In this document: positions 20,932 through 33,738 of the stretch, piece after piece
Position numbering within the stretch: position 1 is the first letter of the stretch
Layout: every line of letters starts with the position of its first letter
NCBI RefSeq assembly: GCF_964204865.1
Contig: NC_135255.1
Span: forward strand, 21,977,135 to 22,041,134
DNA from: Styela clava
Lineage: Eukaryota; Chordata; Ascidiacea; Stolidobranchia; Styelidae
DNA length: 64,000 bases
Direction of reading: 5' to 3'
Translations under genes and position numbers: made by a program
The notes under the pieces: model-generated
What the model was told of the DNA's origin: nothing
The model's input: only the letters and a program-made list of their open reading frames with translations
Databases searched by the model: none

Positions 20932-22473
20932 TTCCATTGGTGGAAGGATAAATAACTGATTACTTTAGGTACGTTTGGTTCCGCGGAGCTTCCCTTTTCC
21001 CGTGAAATGCGTGTTCAATACATGAAATGTCAATCATTACGTTCGGGTCGGCCTTCTCTATCGCTCACTTTTTTAAAATGAGGCGTTTCGGCCATGTTTT
21101 GGCCACGAGAGACCGTGGTCTGCAAAAAAAAAACAGAAGTTGCCTCATCAACACGACACATACTGTACTAAACTCTTGCAATGCGAATTCAATGAACTCC
21201 TAAACAAAATACGAAATTTCGGGCTCGGGCCTGCAAATCCAGGTAATTAGTCGGGCTCGGGTCAGGTTTAATTCCCACGGGCCTGGGTCAGGCCTGGCTG
21301 GAATTCTTGGGCCGATCTTACCTCTACTCTCGAGTGAAACAGCGATTTTTCCGGGTCTACACGTGTCGTTTGCAGAGATGTAAGAAAACACGAGCCATGG
21401 GTGGACAGTATACCAACAGACGCCCTGATATTGCCCCGTGCTTGGCTATTTGATAGTGAGGTACGGCTTTATTATGTACTGCGCAAATATCGACGGAGAT
21501 CGCTTTGTGCCGCTGTACCACTGTATGTTCAATTTTATTCTTTTAAATTTTGCATTCTCCTTTTTCTGGATGGGAACTTTACCATGACTACGGCGCTTTA
21601 GGGTGCAAAGTAGTTTGAGCGAATATGCTAAAAACGTGAATACTATATATATAATTTATTTTTGTCTTTTGTTGACATAATCGCTAACTCAGTTTAGAGT
21701 ATTTCAACTTAAAAATCGGGTGTAATCGCGGAAATAAGCTTTGGTTACTGGAGCGGGTGTAACCGTGGAGGCATTTGTTGTAACGCGCTGATAGACGACT
21801 AACGCTTTGTTTTACTCAGTGATTGCCGGTAAGAGTTCGGCTGACCGGATGATTACACTTTTTTTTAGATATTCAACGTTCGTAGAGCAGTAAATTAGTA
21901 ATATATTTTACAAAACTGTGTTAGAACAATGCATATATACATAGTTGCACATTCGAGTATATATATGAAAAGGTAATAAGCGCTACATAACAATCCAATA
22001 ATGTATATCAGCATAGCATATGAATAGCACCAATAGTAAGGCAGATCACTGAATGATTTGTGAAATAAATATCATTGATAATAGGTAATTATAAACATTA
22101 ACTCTACAGAGGCAAAGTTGACAGAAACCAAGTTTCCCATCAAATTGAGAAAAAATCAAGTTTTCTATTGGAGAATTTCTCATTACAATAAGCAACTTTT
22201 TTCAATAAATTCCTCCCATTGCCAATTTGGAAACTGTCTACCCCTCCCTCGTCATAAATATTACTTTAATGAATGATAAGCTAGTTATTTATGCACAAGT
22301 CGCACTCTGGCGTATGTACAATTTAAGTGGTTTACAATATGCTCATAAATTGGTATTATAGTATTAAAACTAAAGAATATTACTAACACCACAGCAAATT
22401 TAAGTTCCTCCCTAACGACAAAAACCCATCCTGGGGAAGAAATCCTCCCCGGTAAAAAAACGTTCACCTAGTG
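20932..22473. other. Unit spacer, B side
   Basis: Close copy of 5202-6692 with the same GGGCTCGGG-rich segment (near 21220-21300) and the same interrupted frame. No gene is recognised. Confidence 0.4.
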
Positions 22474-22766
22474 CACTGGTTCTCAACCCACTGCTGGGCC
22501 ACAGAAAGATTTTAAGGTGGGCCATGGAATGCTAGTTTTGTTTATGTCACAATAGTTGATTTTGATTGTAGCAGCAATCAATGACGATGCTGTTTCTACT
22601 ACTAAGTGGTAATTTTCATTCTAATTATTAAAGTGAAAATCTCCATTTTCACCGAAAGATCTTGATTGTTCTTGTAGTTTTCCCATTGCAATAAAAAGTT
22701 AATGGGCCACAAGAATTTTTTGGCAACAAAAATGTGCCACGAAAGAAAAAAGGTTGAGAACCACTG
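22474..22766. mobile_element. hAT MITE, unit B copy
   Basis: Ends CACTGGTTCTCAACCC and GGTTGAGAACCACTG, flanked by CCTAGTG on both sides. It is the same insertion as 6693-6970, with about 15 bp of extra interior sequence. Confidence 0.85.
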
Positions 22767-25700
22767 GCCTAGTGGGTGTTAAAGATTTGGATATATCGGC
22801 ATTGTAGGTTAAATACCTTTGATTCAACCCCCACCTTTTCCAGGGTTGCCAAATCGGATAGATTTCCTTCCAAAAATAGTGACTGCTTTTACAGAGCCTT
22901 GTTAAGAGTGAAAATTCTTCATAAAAACCAAATTGACTTTCTAATATGAGTCAATGTTATCAGTGGCAAGAGTTAGACTTGAATGATATCAGATAAAACG
23001 TAAGCAGATCATGGAACTACATATGATTGGAGCAGCAAGTATGATAAAAAAATGCATAATAGTGAAGAAAATTGCTTATACTAAAATAGAAAGATAGATA
23101 TAAAAATGGACTATACACTACTGCAAGTGAAATTGGAAAAATAATAACAATATGTCACTTATTGTCCATATTTGTCAACTCTAGTCACACCAAGTGGTAT
23201 ATTATTGTGAATTTGTGCCATCCCTGCATATATTTCAAAGATTATGAAATCAGAATGATGCGAAGATATGGAAAGGTGAGATGAAATGCATATTAGTGTG
23301 TGCAATATTGAAGTAATAATTGTTTTGAAGAAAACTTGGGATTGGAATTTGAAAGGTAATGGAAAGTAGAAATTGCTAAAATGTTCATGCAAAAAAAGTA
23401 TAAAATGGCTAATTATAACAAAATGGAATGAGAAGAGAAAAATCAAAAACACATTATATCAACGCACCTTTTTATAATAGTTCAATTGATTATGATTGAA
23501 AATGTTCAATAGAAAACAGAATTTTATCTTATGACCAGGCCAGTAAAGTCAACAAAAAGTTACAAAAGGATGCAAAATACAATAATTTTAAGCCTGACAA
23601 AAGGTTGAAAAATTTAATTTTCAAAAGATAGGTTTTCTGCTAAAAAGTTTTACTTTGGATAATTTTAGTCAATATTATGACTCTCACCTATACAAGTGAT
23701 ATTATGGCCATGGATCTAGAAGCCAAAAGATAATCCGCGCGACCAGTAAAAATATACCAATATATATATATATATATACATCATAGGTCAATACGACAGC
23801 TCTGCCTTTAACAGCGAATATTTTTCTCATTTCTATTAGAGAAACAGAGAATTGTGTTGAACACAAATGACTTATTATTTTCAGCTTGTCCATATGCTTG
23901 CTCAGAACAAGTGTAAAATTACAAAATGATCCATTCCTCAATTCTTACCAAGTTTCATAAAATTAACTAAAAATATATTTAAAACGGATAATTCGATGCA
24001 CCAGAAAGCAAGCAACTCGCTTGTTATTGATGAATGCTGAGTGTTTTGGTCAAACTGGACTTGATAGGATCAAAATAAGGAGGATTTTGTTGGCTAATAC
24101 CCCTGAACTAAAGAACAAGAATCTTTGAAAAATAATGGAAACACATGAAATGTTGGTCAAAATTCGAAAAAAAATTATTTTAAATTTTTTTTATATATTA
24201 CCAGTATTCCCAAACAGACTCAACAACAGTGTTGAGTATTTGAAAAATGTTGTTTAATTAAACGTTTAATTTCTCAAGTAAAATCTGATTGAAACTGCAG
24301 ATCATTGATAGCCGAAAAAGAGAGCAAGAGATATATTTGTTCTGCAATGTAATGGGTGGCCAGGAGCCTTATAATACAAATTCAGATGTTACCACAATAC
24401 TCAGACCCGACAAAACAGCATTGAATAAGAGTTAGCATATAAATATGAAAATATATACACAACATAAACATTATGGTTAATTACAACCGATGGCACATTT
24501 GATAAGACATAATTATACAGGGACCGCTCGAATATAGTTAAAACATATACTTAGCAAATAGTAATGAAGGCTAATATGGTTACAGCTTCTTCCGCCAAGT
24601 AAGTTCATGGTACATGAGAATATAGATCAGATTTTAGTAAACAGGCTAATAGCGGAGTGCTTAACTAGCCATCTTCGACAGGATAAATACAAAACTTATA
24701 TATCGCAATTATCACTGGCCCACATCTCTGTGACATCACAATGTGGCGGCATAATAGAAAGAGTATGTAAAGAATCAGTGTCTCCAGCACTGATTACAAA
24801 GCAGCAAAAGACGACAAATGAGTATTTGCAAATTTGAGCACTCAATTCTTGTATTATCTCAAGCTATAAGCCACATAATAGATTTATTTAGCGGATCCTC
24901 CAAAGTGCTTCATGAACCCAAAAGGTCCGCGAACTCCAGTTTGGTAATCACTAGGTTAGTTAAAGTAAAACTTGTGAGAGTTATCCAAAAACTTGACTCA
25001 AAGCATCATTTTTTTCAATGAATACAAAATGCATGCAAAGTCTTGAAACATCTTTATCCAGAATGATAACGTAATTGAGATGGAACTGAATACCAGTGGT
25101 AGAATAAAATATATAAAAACGGGTCAAATATGGGAACAAAGTATATTTTGACTTCCAAATCAGCATAACAACAATATTTGAGTCTGGGAATCAATCTACA
25201 AATAGGTAAATGTAAGCAAAAGCATGAGTTTAATCAATTTTGCGAAATTATTGTGGATAATTTTAAAATATGAAAAGGCACGTGTTTCCTTCCCCACAAA
25301 CGAAAGAATAATAATAAAATGAAAAAACACAAATGAGCACATGTTTGCTCACCTATAAAAGAATGAATACTAGGAGCGTGATAAAAACATTCATTCTCTC
25401 TCACAGATTTGTAAACTCTGACCGACCGAATCTTCTCATCCTTACTCAAAAAATTAACAACAAAACGACTATTAGTATAAGAGAAAATACTTAAGTAATT
25501 AGGGTGGAATTAGCTAGATGTGGAAAGATGAACTGATTTAAAAGTTTGTTAATACAGTAGATGAAATACAAATAAATATATACATATATGCATAATTATC
25601 ATGTAGTTGATTAATAATAAAAGGATAAAACAGATCAAAAACGATGGAAAATTGAGAAAAGATAAATTGTAGGTTTTGAAAACTCGGCCAATTAGCATAA

Positions 25701-25917
25701 TAGAAAAATATTGACAAATACAATTCTTGATCATTCTCAAATTGACAGAATAAAGTTTGATTTAAACACGCAAGGACGAGTCTGACTGATATTGCAGTTC
25801 ACCCAACTTCATAATATTCATAAGTGGCTTGATAATGACACTACGAAATCAATGAAGGAGTTTAATATAGTATTGTCCGGATAGTGTTGAACGTCCATTG
25901 TTGATCATCTATTGTCA
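22767..25917. other. Intergenic spacer between units B and C
   Basis: Colinear with 6971-10033 but lacking the internal duplication at 9511-9907, which is single here (near 25781). It retains extra sequence (23370-23690) that unit A lost. It contains an (AT)n tract at 23758-23780. No gene is recognised. Confidence 0.45.
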
Positions 25918-25999
25918 TTATTTAATTCCTGCTTCCTTTAATTTCGCCTCCAATGCTGCACGAAGTTTACGCGTATTGTCATAATCAGGATATCCATTG
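25918..25999 (-). CDS. Copy C exon 4: DTC C-terminus and stop
   Basis: 82 bp from TTTTTCAG|CAATGG to TAA. It encodes NGYPDYDN and a helix ending KLKEAGIK. The NGYPD motif is kept; the following eight residues differ from B. Confidence 0.85.
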
Positions 26000-28900
26000 C
26001 TGAAAAAGATTAGATTGCATGAGAGATAATGGCAGTTGCATATGAGTCTGATTTCAATTAACTGTGAAAAAATAAGATGTTCGATAAAAGAACACTGAAA
26101 GTTACAAATATTTGACTCCATAGTACTAAGAAACGCTTAACTTAGCGATGCCTGTGTGAGTGAGATTCGAATGTAAGGTTTAGATGTGTAAAAAGGATGT
26201 CAAGTCAACTTTACTCTTAGGTAGAACTTCAAAACCCAGTAAGTCTGATTGGACAGAGCACTGATCGATGCGAAAGTGTAAAACCACCAAATAGAAAATG
26301 AATTGATTTGAGGGCAAATGGCCTAGTGCAGCGGTTCCCAAAAGGTGAGTCGCGTGTTTTCAGGTGTGCCACGAAAATTATTAGAATAACTAATATAAAA
26401 TATGATTTGATATTTTACAATTTACATATTGTCTTTATTATAAAAGTTTTATTGTTTCCTATTTAAATGCTGTGTATATGGATCAATAAATTCCATTTAG
26501 CTTGCTATGTCGTTATGTAACAATAGATATAGACACCACTTGCTGCAATTTCGTGAGATGCAATTTATTTTACCTGCTGAACTGAGTTAAGCGAACATGC
26601 AGAGATGAGGAAGAAAAGCTGGCCTTTTGCCTTCATTCCTTAGGCCTACGAGTTTACCAGCGTTAAAGGACATAAAGTACACCCTAACGATCACGATATT
26701 CACCATACTTTTCCGTGCAAGAGCGCCGCGAGCATTTTCCCTTGATAATTTGGCGCCGCTCGAACAAAAGGTTTGGGAACCGCTGGCCTAGTGGTTAAAG
26801 TGTTGGACTTAACTTGGCTGGCATCGCAATTCGCACATCTCAAGTTCAAATCCCACGAACCCCACCTCACCCAAGGTGTAAAAAATGAGTAGGCAATGCT
26901 GAACCGGAAAGATACTATTTCTTCCCTATAATAGTAGCCCTTTACATATTGCTAGATATCAGTGGAAGTTTGAACAAAGTCTTGTTTACAGCAAAATGTA
27001 TGAATAAGCATCGTATATATGAAAACCTTAGTGAAACCATAATTTATATCAAGTTGGATGCACAATGAAACGCTGACAACAGAAAAGCAAAACTTTTATT
27101 TATTACTGGAATACAGATCAATAATTACAAAATCGGGCAACCCTGATTCCAAGGTACAGTCATGTTTTAGAAAATCTAGGCCGGATACCATTGGGAATTC
27201 TGATTGTCACTAGGAAATTGCCCTCAGTCACATACACCCTAACATTTTGCAACAGCATGACAAATCATGGTCAATATTTATAAGGAATAGAGAGAACGCT
27301 TCCTGGTCATCCCTCACCCATCAACTGGAATTTGATGGACGCGATGGTTTCTTTTGGACTTTCTTCACTTAATAAACTTCCAGTGAACTTCACTTCCAGA
27401 ACTTCCAGAAAGTCCAGTTGGTGAAATGGACGCGATGGTTTCTTATATATAGCCTTGTTCATAGCGAAAGGTGTATAAAAGATGTGTATTAACGAATTTA
27501 AATGTTGCTTGAAATCAAGAGAGGAAAAGTGAGAATGTTGTACTGACGAGGCATGATATAAGTGGTTGCAAATGTCACAAACTGGATGGATGGTTATGGG
27601 ATCAAAACTGCGACCCAAACATGCCTTTCTTTGATTTATAAATAAGAGTTTGCAAAATAGTGTTTAATACAAAAACATGACTTTTTATGTGCAAGTTCAT
27701 TTTTCTAACTTTGCATGGAAGGTCAGTTTGGAAAAAAAATATTGATTTGGTTTAATTTAAGGTACTCCCGTAGTATGTGAACCAAGATGGCGGACATCGG
27801 AACACAGTATATGTATCAAGTTGGGGTTAGGCCATAATTTCAGGTACAAATACTACAGGAGTCACTTGGCTGGTCCCCGAATCGTAATCGAACTAAAACA
27901 AGGAAAATTGGAATAAAATTATGGCCTAACCCTAACCTGGTACACATACTATGTTCAGGTGTCCGCCATCTTGTTGCACATACTACGGAGCAGCGCCAAT
28001 TCATATTTTTGCAATTCACATTTTAAATCTCAAATTTGGTTGGAACTAAATTTTTAATACATCTGTCATTGATATAACTTAGTTGAGGCCCCAGTCAATC
28101 CTCATCACAATTGTGCAAATTTTAAAATATTTAATCAGAAAACTTACTTATCTGGACCTCCAAGTTTGTTAGTCTTATGAGGAATTTTATCATTCCATAT
28201 TATCTCTCCTCTGCTGCTTCTAATTATCTGAATTTTGAAGAGCAATCCTGCATTGAATGCTTTCTGGAGCAAGGGTATGATCCCGAAGTAGGGCAAATAT
28301 TCAGTGAATTCCTTTGCCTCATATGAAACACCCTGCAAAAATAAACATAATGAGTTATTAAACTTTTATCTCTGATAATTTATCAAAACTGATATAAACA
28401 CCAGGTGCTCCAGAAGTATGCGCACCAAGATGTCGCACAACCTGCATCCTAACCGATACACACATACTATGTTCAGGTTGTGCGCCATCTTGGTGCGCAT
28501 ACTCCTGAAGGTCCAAAAGCTTTAAACTAAAATTTCTGCAACTCAGAATCAATTCCTCAGAAGCAGACAGTTGCAAAAGCATTTTTTTGGTGATTTTAGT
28601 TGGGATGTTTTCAAATACTCGCTCTGAACAAGGCACAAAACAAGCATGCACTGATACGTTAATTGAACGATTGAAATCTTTCTCACTAAACATTGACTAT
28701 CAAAACATTTGATTTCTAGGTCAGGAGGAGGGCACACATTTGAACCAAAGATGTTTTACATGTGCAAACAAGTAAAATATCCTCAGAAAACATATAATCA
28801 GTGGCACCTTGTTCAGAGTTGCCTTCACATAACATTTATTAAAAAGAGTTTTAATTTTTCAAAAAAGAAATGAAACATAATATATCTATGATTGGAAGCA

Positions 28901-31900
28901 GAGTTAGAATATGATGACACTAACATATTTCTGATACACAAAAAATCCACTGATATGTAAGAGGTTATTTATAAAAAAAAACAAAGGACCAACATTTTTC
29001 CAAGCAGAGCATTGCTTGCCAATTTATATACATCGTTGGTGAGATCGTCGATCTGGGATTTGAAGATTAATGTGAAGAGAAGTAGCCAAACTATATTGGC
29101 ATCACAGGTTAAAAATCTTGGATTCAAGCACATTACCCAGTGTATAATGAAATAGGTAGGAGTGTAAGATAAATTAGGTGGCAATGCAACTAGACAGATT
29201 TCAGTACTACAATAAATTGTAGTGCCTTGTGTATTAGTGACTGCTCATACATAGCCTTGTTTGGAACAAAAGACATAACAAACGCTTCATAGAAAAAATT
29301 CATATGGTAAGTTTGTCATTTTAGGCGTTTGGAATCTTATAGTCGGACAAAACTATCAGACTTAAGATAGATTATGATGATTATTGCCAAAATGAAATAC
29401 CTAATTTACTATTTCATATAAATTCTTTAATAATATTTTTTTCCAATATTAAATATATTTTAAATTGGGCCATGTCCAACAAGAGTCTGTGAAAATCACT
29501 GTACAATTACATATGTGGAAATTTAATTCAGTAATGCAGAATAACTGATATAAACACAGCTTGGATTGATTTTTGCAATTTGCAATGTTAGATTTTAAAG
29601 AAAGTCGTACGATTTTCTTCAATAATCAAATGCTTTAAAAGACAAATTTTGAAATGAAAACCTCAAATCGAGAATTTGCTCTATGTAATATAAATAATTG
29701 TGAATATATTCATTTATTTTGGACATCAGCACTGGTAGTTACTGGTAGAGGTAAATTCTGCAAGGGGTCATTAAACCAACATAAAAAAATGCTTTCTGGA
29801 AACATCGGAAAAATTTCTAGAACATCTAAGCACTGAGGTGTTGTGATGGCCTTGTGGTTATAGCATTGGACTTAGCTATGTTGGATCATAATTTGAAAGT
29901 CTCAAGTTCCATGCCCATTGCCTTATCCAGGATGTAATAACTAAGTAGGCAATTCCGAAACGAAAAAATAACATTCCATCAAAAAATGATAGCTTATTAT
30001 GCATTAGCGGTTGCTTGTGCAGAGGCCTGTTTAATAAAGTGAACAATATAATAACAAAAGTGTAATCAGAATTTAATTGCTATTTGGGGGTCAAAAAAAA
30101 AGGAATTTTGGAAGATTTAATGTTAAACATAGAATCAATGTAAATTAATACACCAAAAATCTGAGTTCCAGTAAATAAATAATAACATAATTTAATATTC
30201 AACCAACTGAATTCATTACATGACTCACATTCAGACTTCCAGCAGGGAATGAGTGGGTGATGACACAAGTCGACAACCCTACATATCCTGGCAGTGATTC
30301 AGGCAATACTTCCACTGACATTTCTCCACCAGGTGGTTGTTGATTGATGATTCTTAGACCAGATGAAGTAGCTTGACTTGAAGGATGAGATTCTGAAAAT
30401 TGAAACATTTTTTGATTGGAGGGGATTAGTAAGAAATATTCCAATACTGGGTTATTATTATACATAAAATAAATTGATAGGGCATATTGTAATATTTTAT
30501 AAAAAAAAATAAACAAGGGCATATTGTAATTTGTAATTTTATATAATAAATAAACGAACAACTCTTTTGTGATTTTTAAATCCACGAAATTGCTAAGCCC
30601 CCATGCCAATACTAGGCTCAAATTGGATATTATGTTTTGACTTATGCTTTTGGATTTAGGCAGTATTAAATTTTTTTATACGACGCTTAATACGCCTTCG
30701 TTCTGAACAAAGTCCTGTACAAGCAGTCACTGATATGTAAGTAACTGATAAGCCACTGATGTGTGAAAAGCTACTATTATTGGGAAGGAACAACGTTGCC
30801 TACCCAACCCATTACACCTTGGGTGTGGTGGGTGAGGTGTGGGATTTGAACCCGGAAAGGCGTAATCTGAAATGGCAACAGTTAAGCCTATTGCTTCAAC
30901 TGTTACGTCATCACCCTGTGATCCAAATATAGTATTTACTGGGTATTGGTTCATTCAGTTTTAACCTCGTTACTTAAAAAACAGAAATGAATGAATGGAG
31001 TTGAAGATGACCAATTTTCCTAATTATGCTAAATATTATACCAGTATTTATTTTATCTATGGATTAAAAATTATCACAATATTGTTCAGAATTATGTAAA
31101 ACAATAAGCTAGACATGAACAATCCATAGTGAAATCAGACTCAGTGCGTACTTCAGTAATCTCAGTTACGAAACACAAATGCAAAAGATTGTACCTGAAG
31201 CGTCACTCCTGTATCCACCCACTGCTCCCATCTGTGGTTCTTGGACATTCCTAGAGCTGTGACTACTTGATGCAGTGTTGCCCAGGGAAGTTACTGAATT
31301 TGCTCTAATACTTGTAGATGTTGGTTGCTGGACTGACTGATTAGAAGATTCTGAACTCTTTCTTGCCCGAGATAATATTTCATCAAAAAGTCTATCGTAG
31401 CATTTACGAGAGTCATTGACTAAAGTTTCCGAGCGGATGGTTTCTTCCACAAATTTTAAGGGAAATTTTTTCAGGTCAAGAAGGCTGAACAGTTCATGAA
31501 AAATCTTTTTCCTTTTTTGAATATCATGCTTTATCCATCTAAGAGCTCCATGCCATTTAACAGTCTCAGAAGAATATTTTGTGTTTGGGGAGTTGTAAAT
31601 CCTTATGATGTCATCCTTGCTGATATCACAGAACTCTTTTTTCTCAATGATTTGTTCGAAATTTGATTCCAGGAATTGATTCATCACATTTTTCACAGCA
31701 TTTGGGTTGGTAACTTGATGAGTTTCAGCCATATTCTTCAGGATAAAGCAGTTGTCAATCTCAAGATTTGTCTCAAGATTCTTGACATCAGAGAATATTG
31801 CAGTGATAACTGAATTCTTTGCAATGTCATTACTTTTCACCAGTGGTTCTTCCAACACAGTATCCAGAAGAAATTTGAAAGGATAAGTCTGGATATTGAT

Positions 31901-32551
31901 GACTGTAACAAGGTCAGCAAAACATCTCTCTGCATCATCTTCATCTTTTGCTCTTGCCCATGTCATCATAGCTTGCCATGATGTTTGATAACCCACATTT
32001 GAAACTTTTATGTAACGCAGGAGATCTGGCTTGATAATGAACGGGAACATCTCAGAGGAAATTACTGATTTGAAATTAGTGATCAAAACCTGTTCTGCTT
32101 GTTCTTTTATATCATGACGATCGTACGCTTGAGCCAAATTGATGACGGAAAGACAGTTGGTCTGAGAGAGATTGGTTTTCAAGTAATGAAAGCAAAAGTT
32201 TGTCAAGCCAACCATTTGTAACAGGTTGGATGCTTGCAGGATTTGTTGAACGTATTCCATTTTCAAATTTCCTACTCCTTTATACATGAATTCTATACAT
32301 TGGGAAATCCCATTCTGATCGACATCCTTCATATTGATAAAACCATCACGAGATTCCTTCATTTTGCTCGTAAACATCGCTTTAAAGTATCCTGATGAGG
32401 CCGCCAAGACACAGCGATGAGCACGGAAGGATTTGTCACCAACTTTGACATCAAAATCACAGAGAATGTTTTGTTCTCTCAAGCTATCGAGTGAAGTCAT
32501 AAGCAAACCGGCTTGGGTTGAATTTGTTTGTTTAATGTAATCTTCATTCAT
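25918..32551 (-). CDS. Copy C: complete BTB-BACK-BACK-DTC protein, four exons, 595 aa
   Basis: Join 32551..31195, 30392..30229, 28332..28148, 25999..25918. Exon phases and splice sites match copy B exactly, and the frame is open throughout. The protein is one residue longer than B because of an extra Asp in the WARAKDEDDAERC segment of BACK1. The BTB domain is nearly identical to B. The linker after residue 393 (ARKSSESSNQ...) and several DTC loops differ strongly: EMSVEVLPESLPGYVGLS in exon 2, EYLPYFGIIPLLQKAF in exon 3, NGYPDYDNTRKLRAALEA in exon 4. The likely role is the same as B: a putative Cullin-3 adaptor with a Deltex-fold recognition module. Preserved splicing and reading frame in two diverged copies argue that the four-exon gene is real and functional. 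Confidence 0.85.
26305..27020 (+). repeat. tRNA-derived SINE in intron 3 of C, split by a hAT MITE
   Basis: The head GCAAATGGCCTAGTG is interrupted at 26328 and resumes at 26786 with GCCTAGTGGTTAAAGTG, followed by the B box-like TTCAAATCCCA and the shared SINE body and tail. Removing the insertion restores a tRNA-like A box. It is the counterpart of 10580-10825. Confidence 0.7.
26329..26785. mobile_element. hAT MITE (457 bp) inserted in a SINE, unit C only
   Basis: The ends CAGCGGTTCCCAAA and TTTGGGAACCGCTG are perfect inverted repeats of the hAT type. The flanks GCCTAGTG (26321-26328 and 26786-26793) are a perfect 8-bp target duplication. No transposase frame is present. Sister units have the empty site. 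Confidence 0.95.
27765..27990. mobile_element. Foldback MITE, intron 3 of C
   Basis: CTCCCGTAGTATGTGAACC and, inverted, GTTGCACATACTACGGAG form the ends. Inner motifs CAAGATGGCGGACA / TGTCCGCCATCTTG and GGTTAGGCCATAATTT / AAATTATGGCCTAACC are also inverted. It occurs in D (44512-44728) and E (interrupted, 58324-60415) and is absent from B at about 11580. Confidence 0.75.
28148..28332 (-). CDS. Copy C exon 3: central DTC segment
   Basis: 185 bp with TTGCAG|GGTG and GATAA|GTAAGT, as in B. It encodes GVSYEAKEFTEYLP, AGLLFKIQII and IIWNDKIPHKT. The His of PHKT is closer to the Deltex HHKT block than in copy B. Confidence 0.85.
28408..28511. mobile_element. Short foldback MITE, intron 2 of C
   Basis: Same family and site as 11999-12101: inverted GAAGTATGCGCACCAAGATG arms joined by a short loop. 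Confidence 0.7.
29837..30050 (+). repeat. tRNA-derived SINE, intron 2 of C
   Basis: Counterpart of 14455-14655 with the GATGGCCTTGTGGTTATAGC head and TAGGCAATTCCGAAACG body. Confidence 0.6.
30229..30392 (-). CDS. Copy C exon 2: start of the DTC domain
   Basis: The acceptor is ATTTTCAG|AATC and the donor AAT|GTGAGT, 164 bp as in B. Landmarks NQQPPGG, SLPGY and HSFPAG are retained, while the segment between LPGY and SFPAG differs from B. Confidence 0.8.
30686..30920 (-). repeat. tRNA-derived SINE in reverse orientation, intron 1 of C
   Basis: On the minus strand the head is GGTGATGACGTAACAGTTGA and the B box-like TTCCGGGTTCAAATCC, followed by GGGTAGGCAACG and a tail at CTTTGTTCAGAACG. A diverged relative lies at 63310-63440 in intron 1 of E. 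Intron 1 of B has no such insertion. Confidence 0.7.
31195..32551 (-). CDS. Copy C exon 1: BTB, BACK and second BACK-like repeat
   Basis: 452 codons plus one base, ending GCTTCAG|GTAC. If not spliced the frame would stop at 31166 after a non-homologous tail, and that tail differs from the unspliced tail of B, as expected for intron sequence. Confidence 0.9.
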
Positions 32552-33136
32552 GATCAGTCAGCTCAACTTTACTCGGATCAGTAACTAAGTATAACAATCC
32601 TAATGCCTGCATAAAGGTAATACATTTCGTTAACCACTGTGGTTAATCTTCCAAATCTAAACTACATTTTATTATTGAACATGATAGATTAATTGCTCAT
32701 GTCAGCATATTACTATAAAGTTGGTGGTCTGAATTCCTAGAGAAATTAACAAATGAGAAATCTCGCCATAACAAACATGTGACCTCCGAGTTGTTATTAT
32801 TATTTTCAACAATGGCTATGAACCCAGAATGTTCAATTGCTTAGAAACCGCCTATGGTTACGTACAACTCTCCCATCAGGACTTTTTACGCAATATAATA
32901 TGATAGATTAGAATAGTCTTCCCAAGCTATATTATGTATCATAAAAGCGGAAATGGGGCCCACCTCCTGACCTCAGAGTCCTCTGAGCAATATAAATCTG
33001 TAATTACATTGATTATTGCGACTGAAGAAAATGCCATTCCATTTTCTCCAGTCACAACAATTATATTGTTTTAAAGTCTCTGGAATGGCATTTCCTCAAA
33101 ATCTTTATATAATAACTAGAAAACACAGATCTTTTT

Positions 33137-33588
33137 GGGTCTCGTGTAGTTTCGTACCTAACGTACTTCTAGTAGGCGTAGCATAACAATTTTTTGACAT
33201 GCCAATCCTAACCCTCACCTGACTATGCCATCCAAAAATTACGTCACTACGACGTCACAATCACGTCATAGAGCTTACCAAATACTCGTACGATCGCCCG
33301 AAATAGCATCGGCGTCGACGATAAAGAACTGACTGACGTCAGCGACCTTTCTCCTATCGGGATCCTTGCAACGAGAAAATGAGAGAAATGGCTGTTCGAT
33401 TTCGGGTTCTCGTCTGTGCGTCTTGGATGACAGTTCGCATAGTTTGAAGGGCTCTATTACGTCACTGTGACGTCGTAGTGACGTAATTTTTGGATGGTGT
33501 GGTCAGGTGGGGGTTAGGATTGATATGTAAAAAAATTGTCATGTTACGCCCACTAGAAGTATGTTAGGTAAGAAACTACATGAGACCC
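33137..33588. mobile_element. Mutator-like MITE with long TIRs and 9-bp duplication, unit C only
   Basis: The ends GGGTCTCGTGTAGTTTCGTA and, inverted, GGGTCTCATGTAGTTTCTTA begin terminal inverted repeats that stay recognisable for well over 100 bp (inner arms ACGTCACTACGACGTCAC and its mirror). The flanks GATCTTTTT (33128-33136 and 33589-33597) are a perfect 9-bp duplication. The empty site is readable in A at about 909-920. Long TIRs with a 9-bp duplication point to the MULE superfamily. Confidence 0.85.
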
Positions 33589-33738
33589 GATCTTTTTTGC
33601 AATAAGTAAGGATTGCTATCTATAAGCCACTTGTCTTAACACAAAATATTGGATTCAACTGGTTCATCGAAGGTCAACAAAATTTGGCTATACTACTATT
33701 TGTCACATTATAAGTATAATTTTATTTCGACTCCATTC

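Noticed and set aside
25918..26121. Minus-strand 67-aa frame starting MESNICNF as a separate small gene
   Set aside because: The N-terminal half is intron 3; only the part after the TTTTTCAG acceptor is conserved as exon 4.
30199..30621. Minus-strand 140-aa frame containing copy C exon 2 plus AT-rich residues
   Set aside because: Only 30229-30392 is coding by comparison with the other copies; the upstream hydrophobic part is intron translation.
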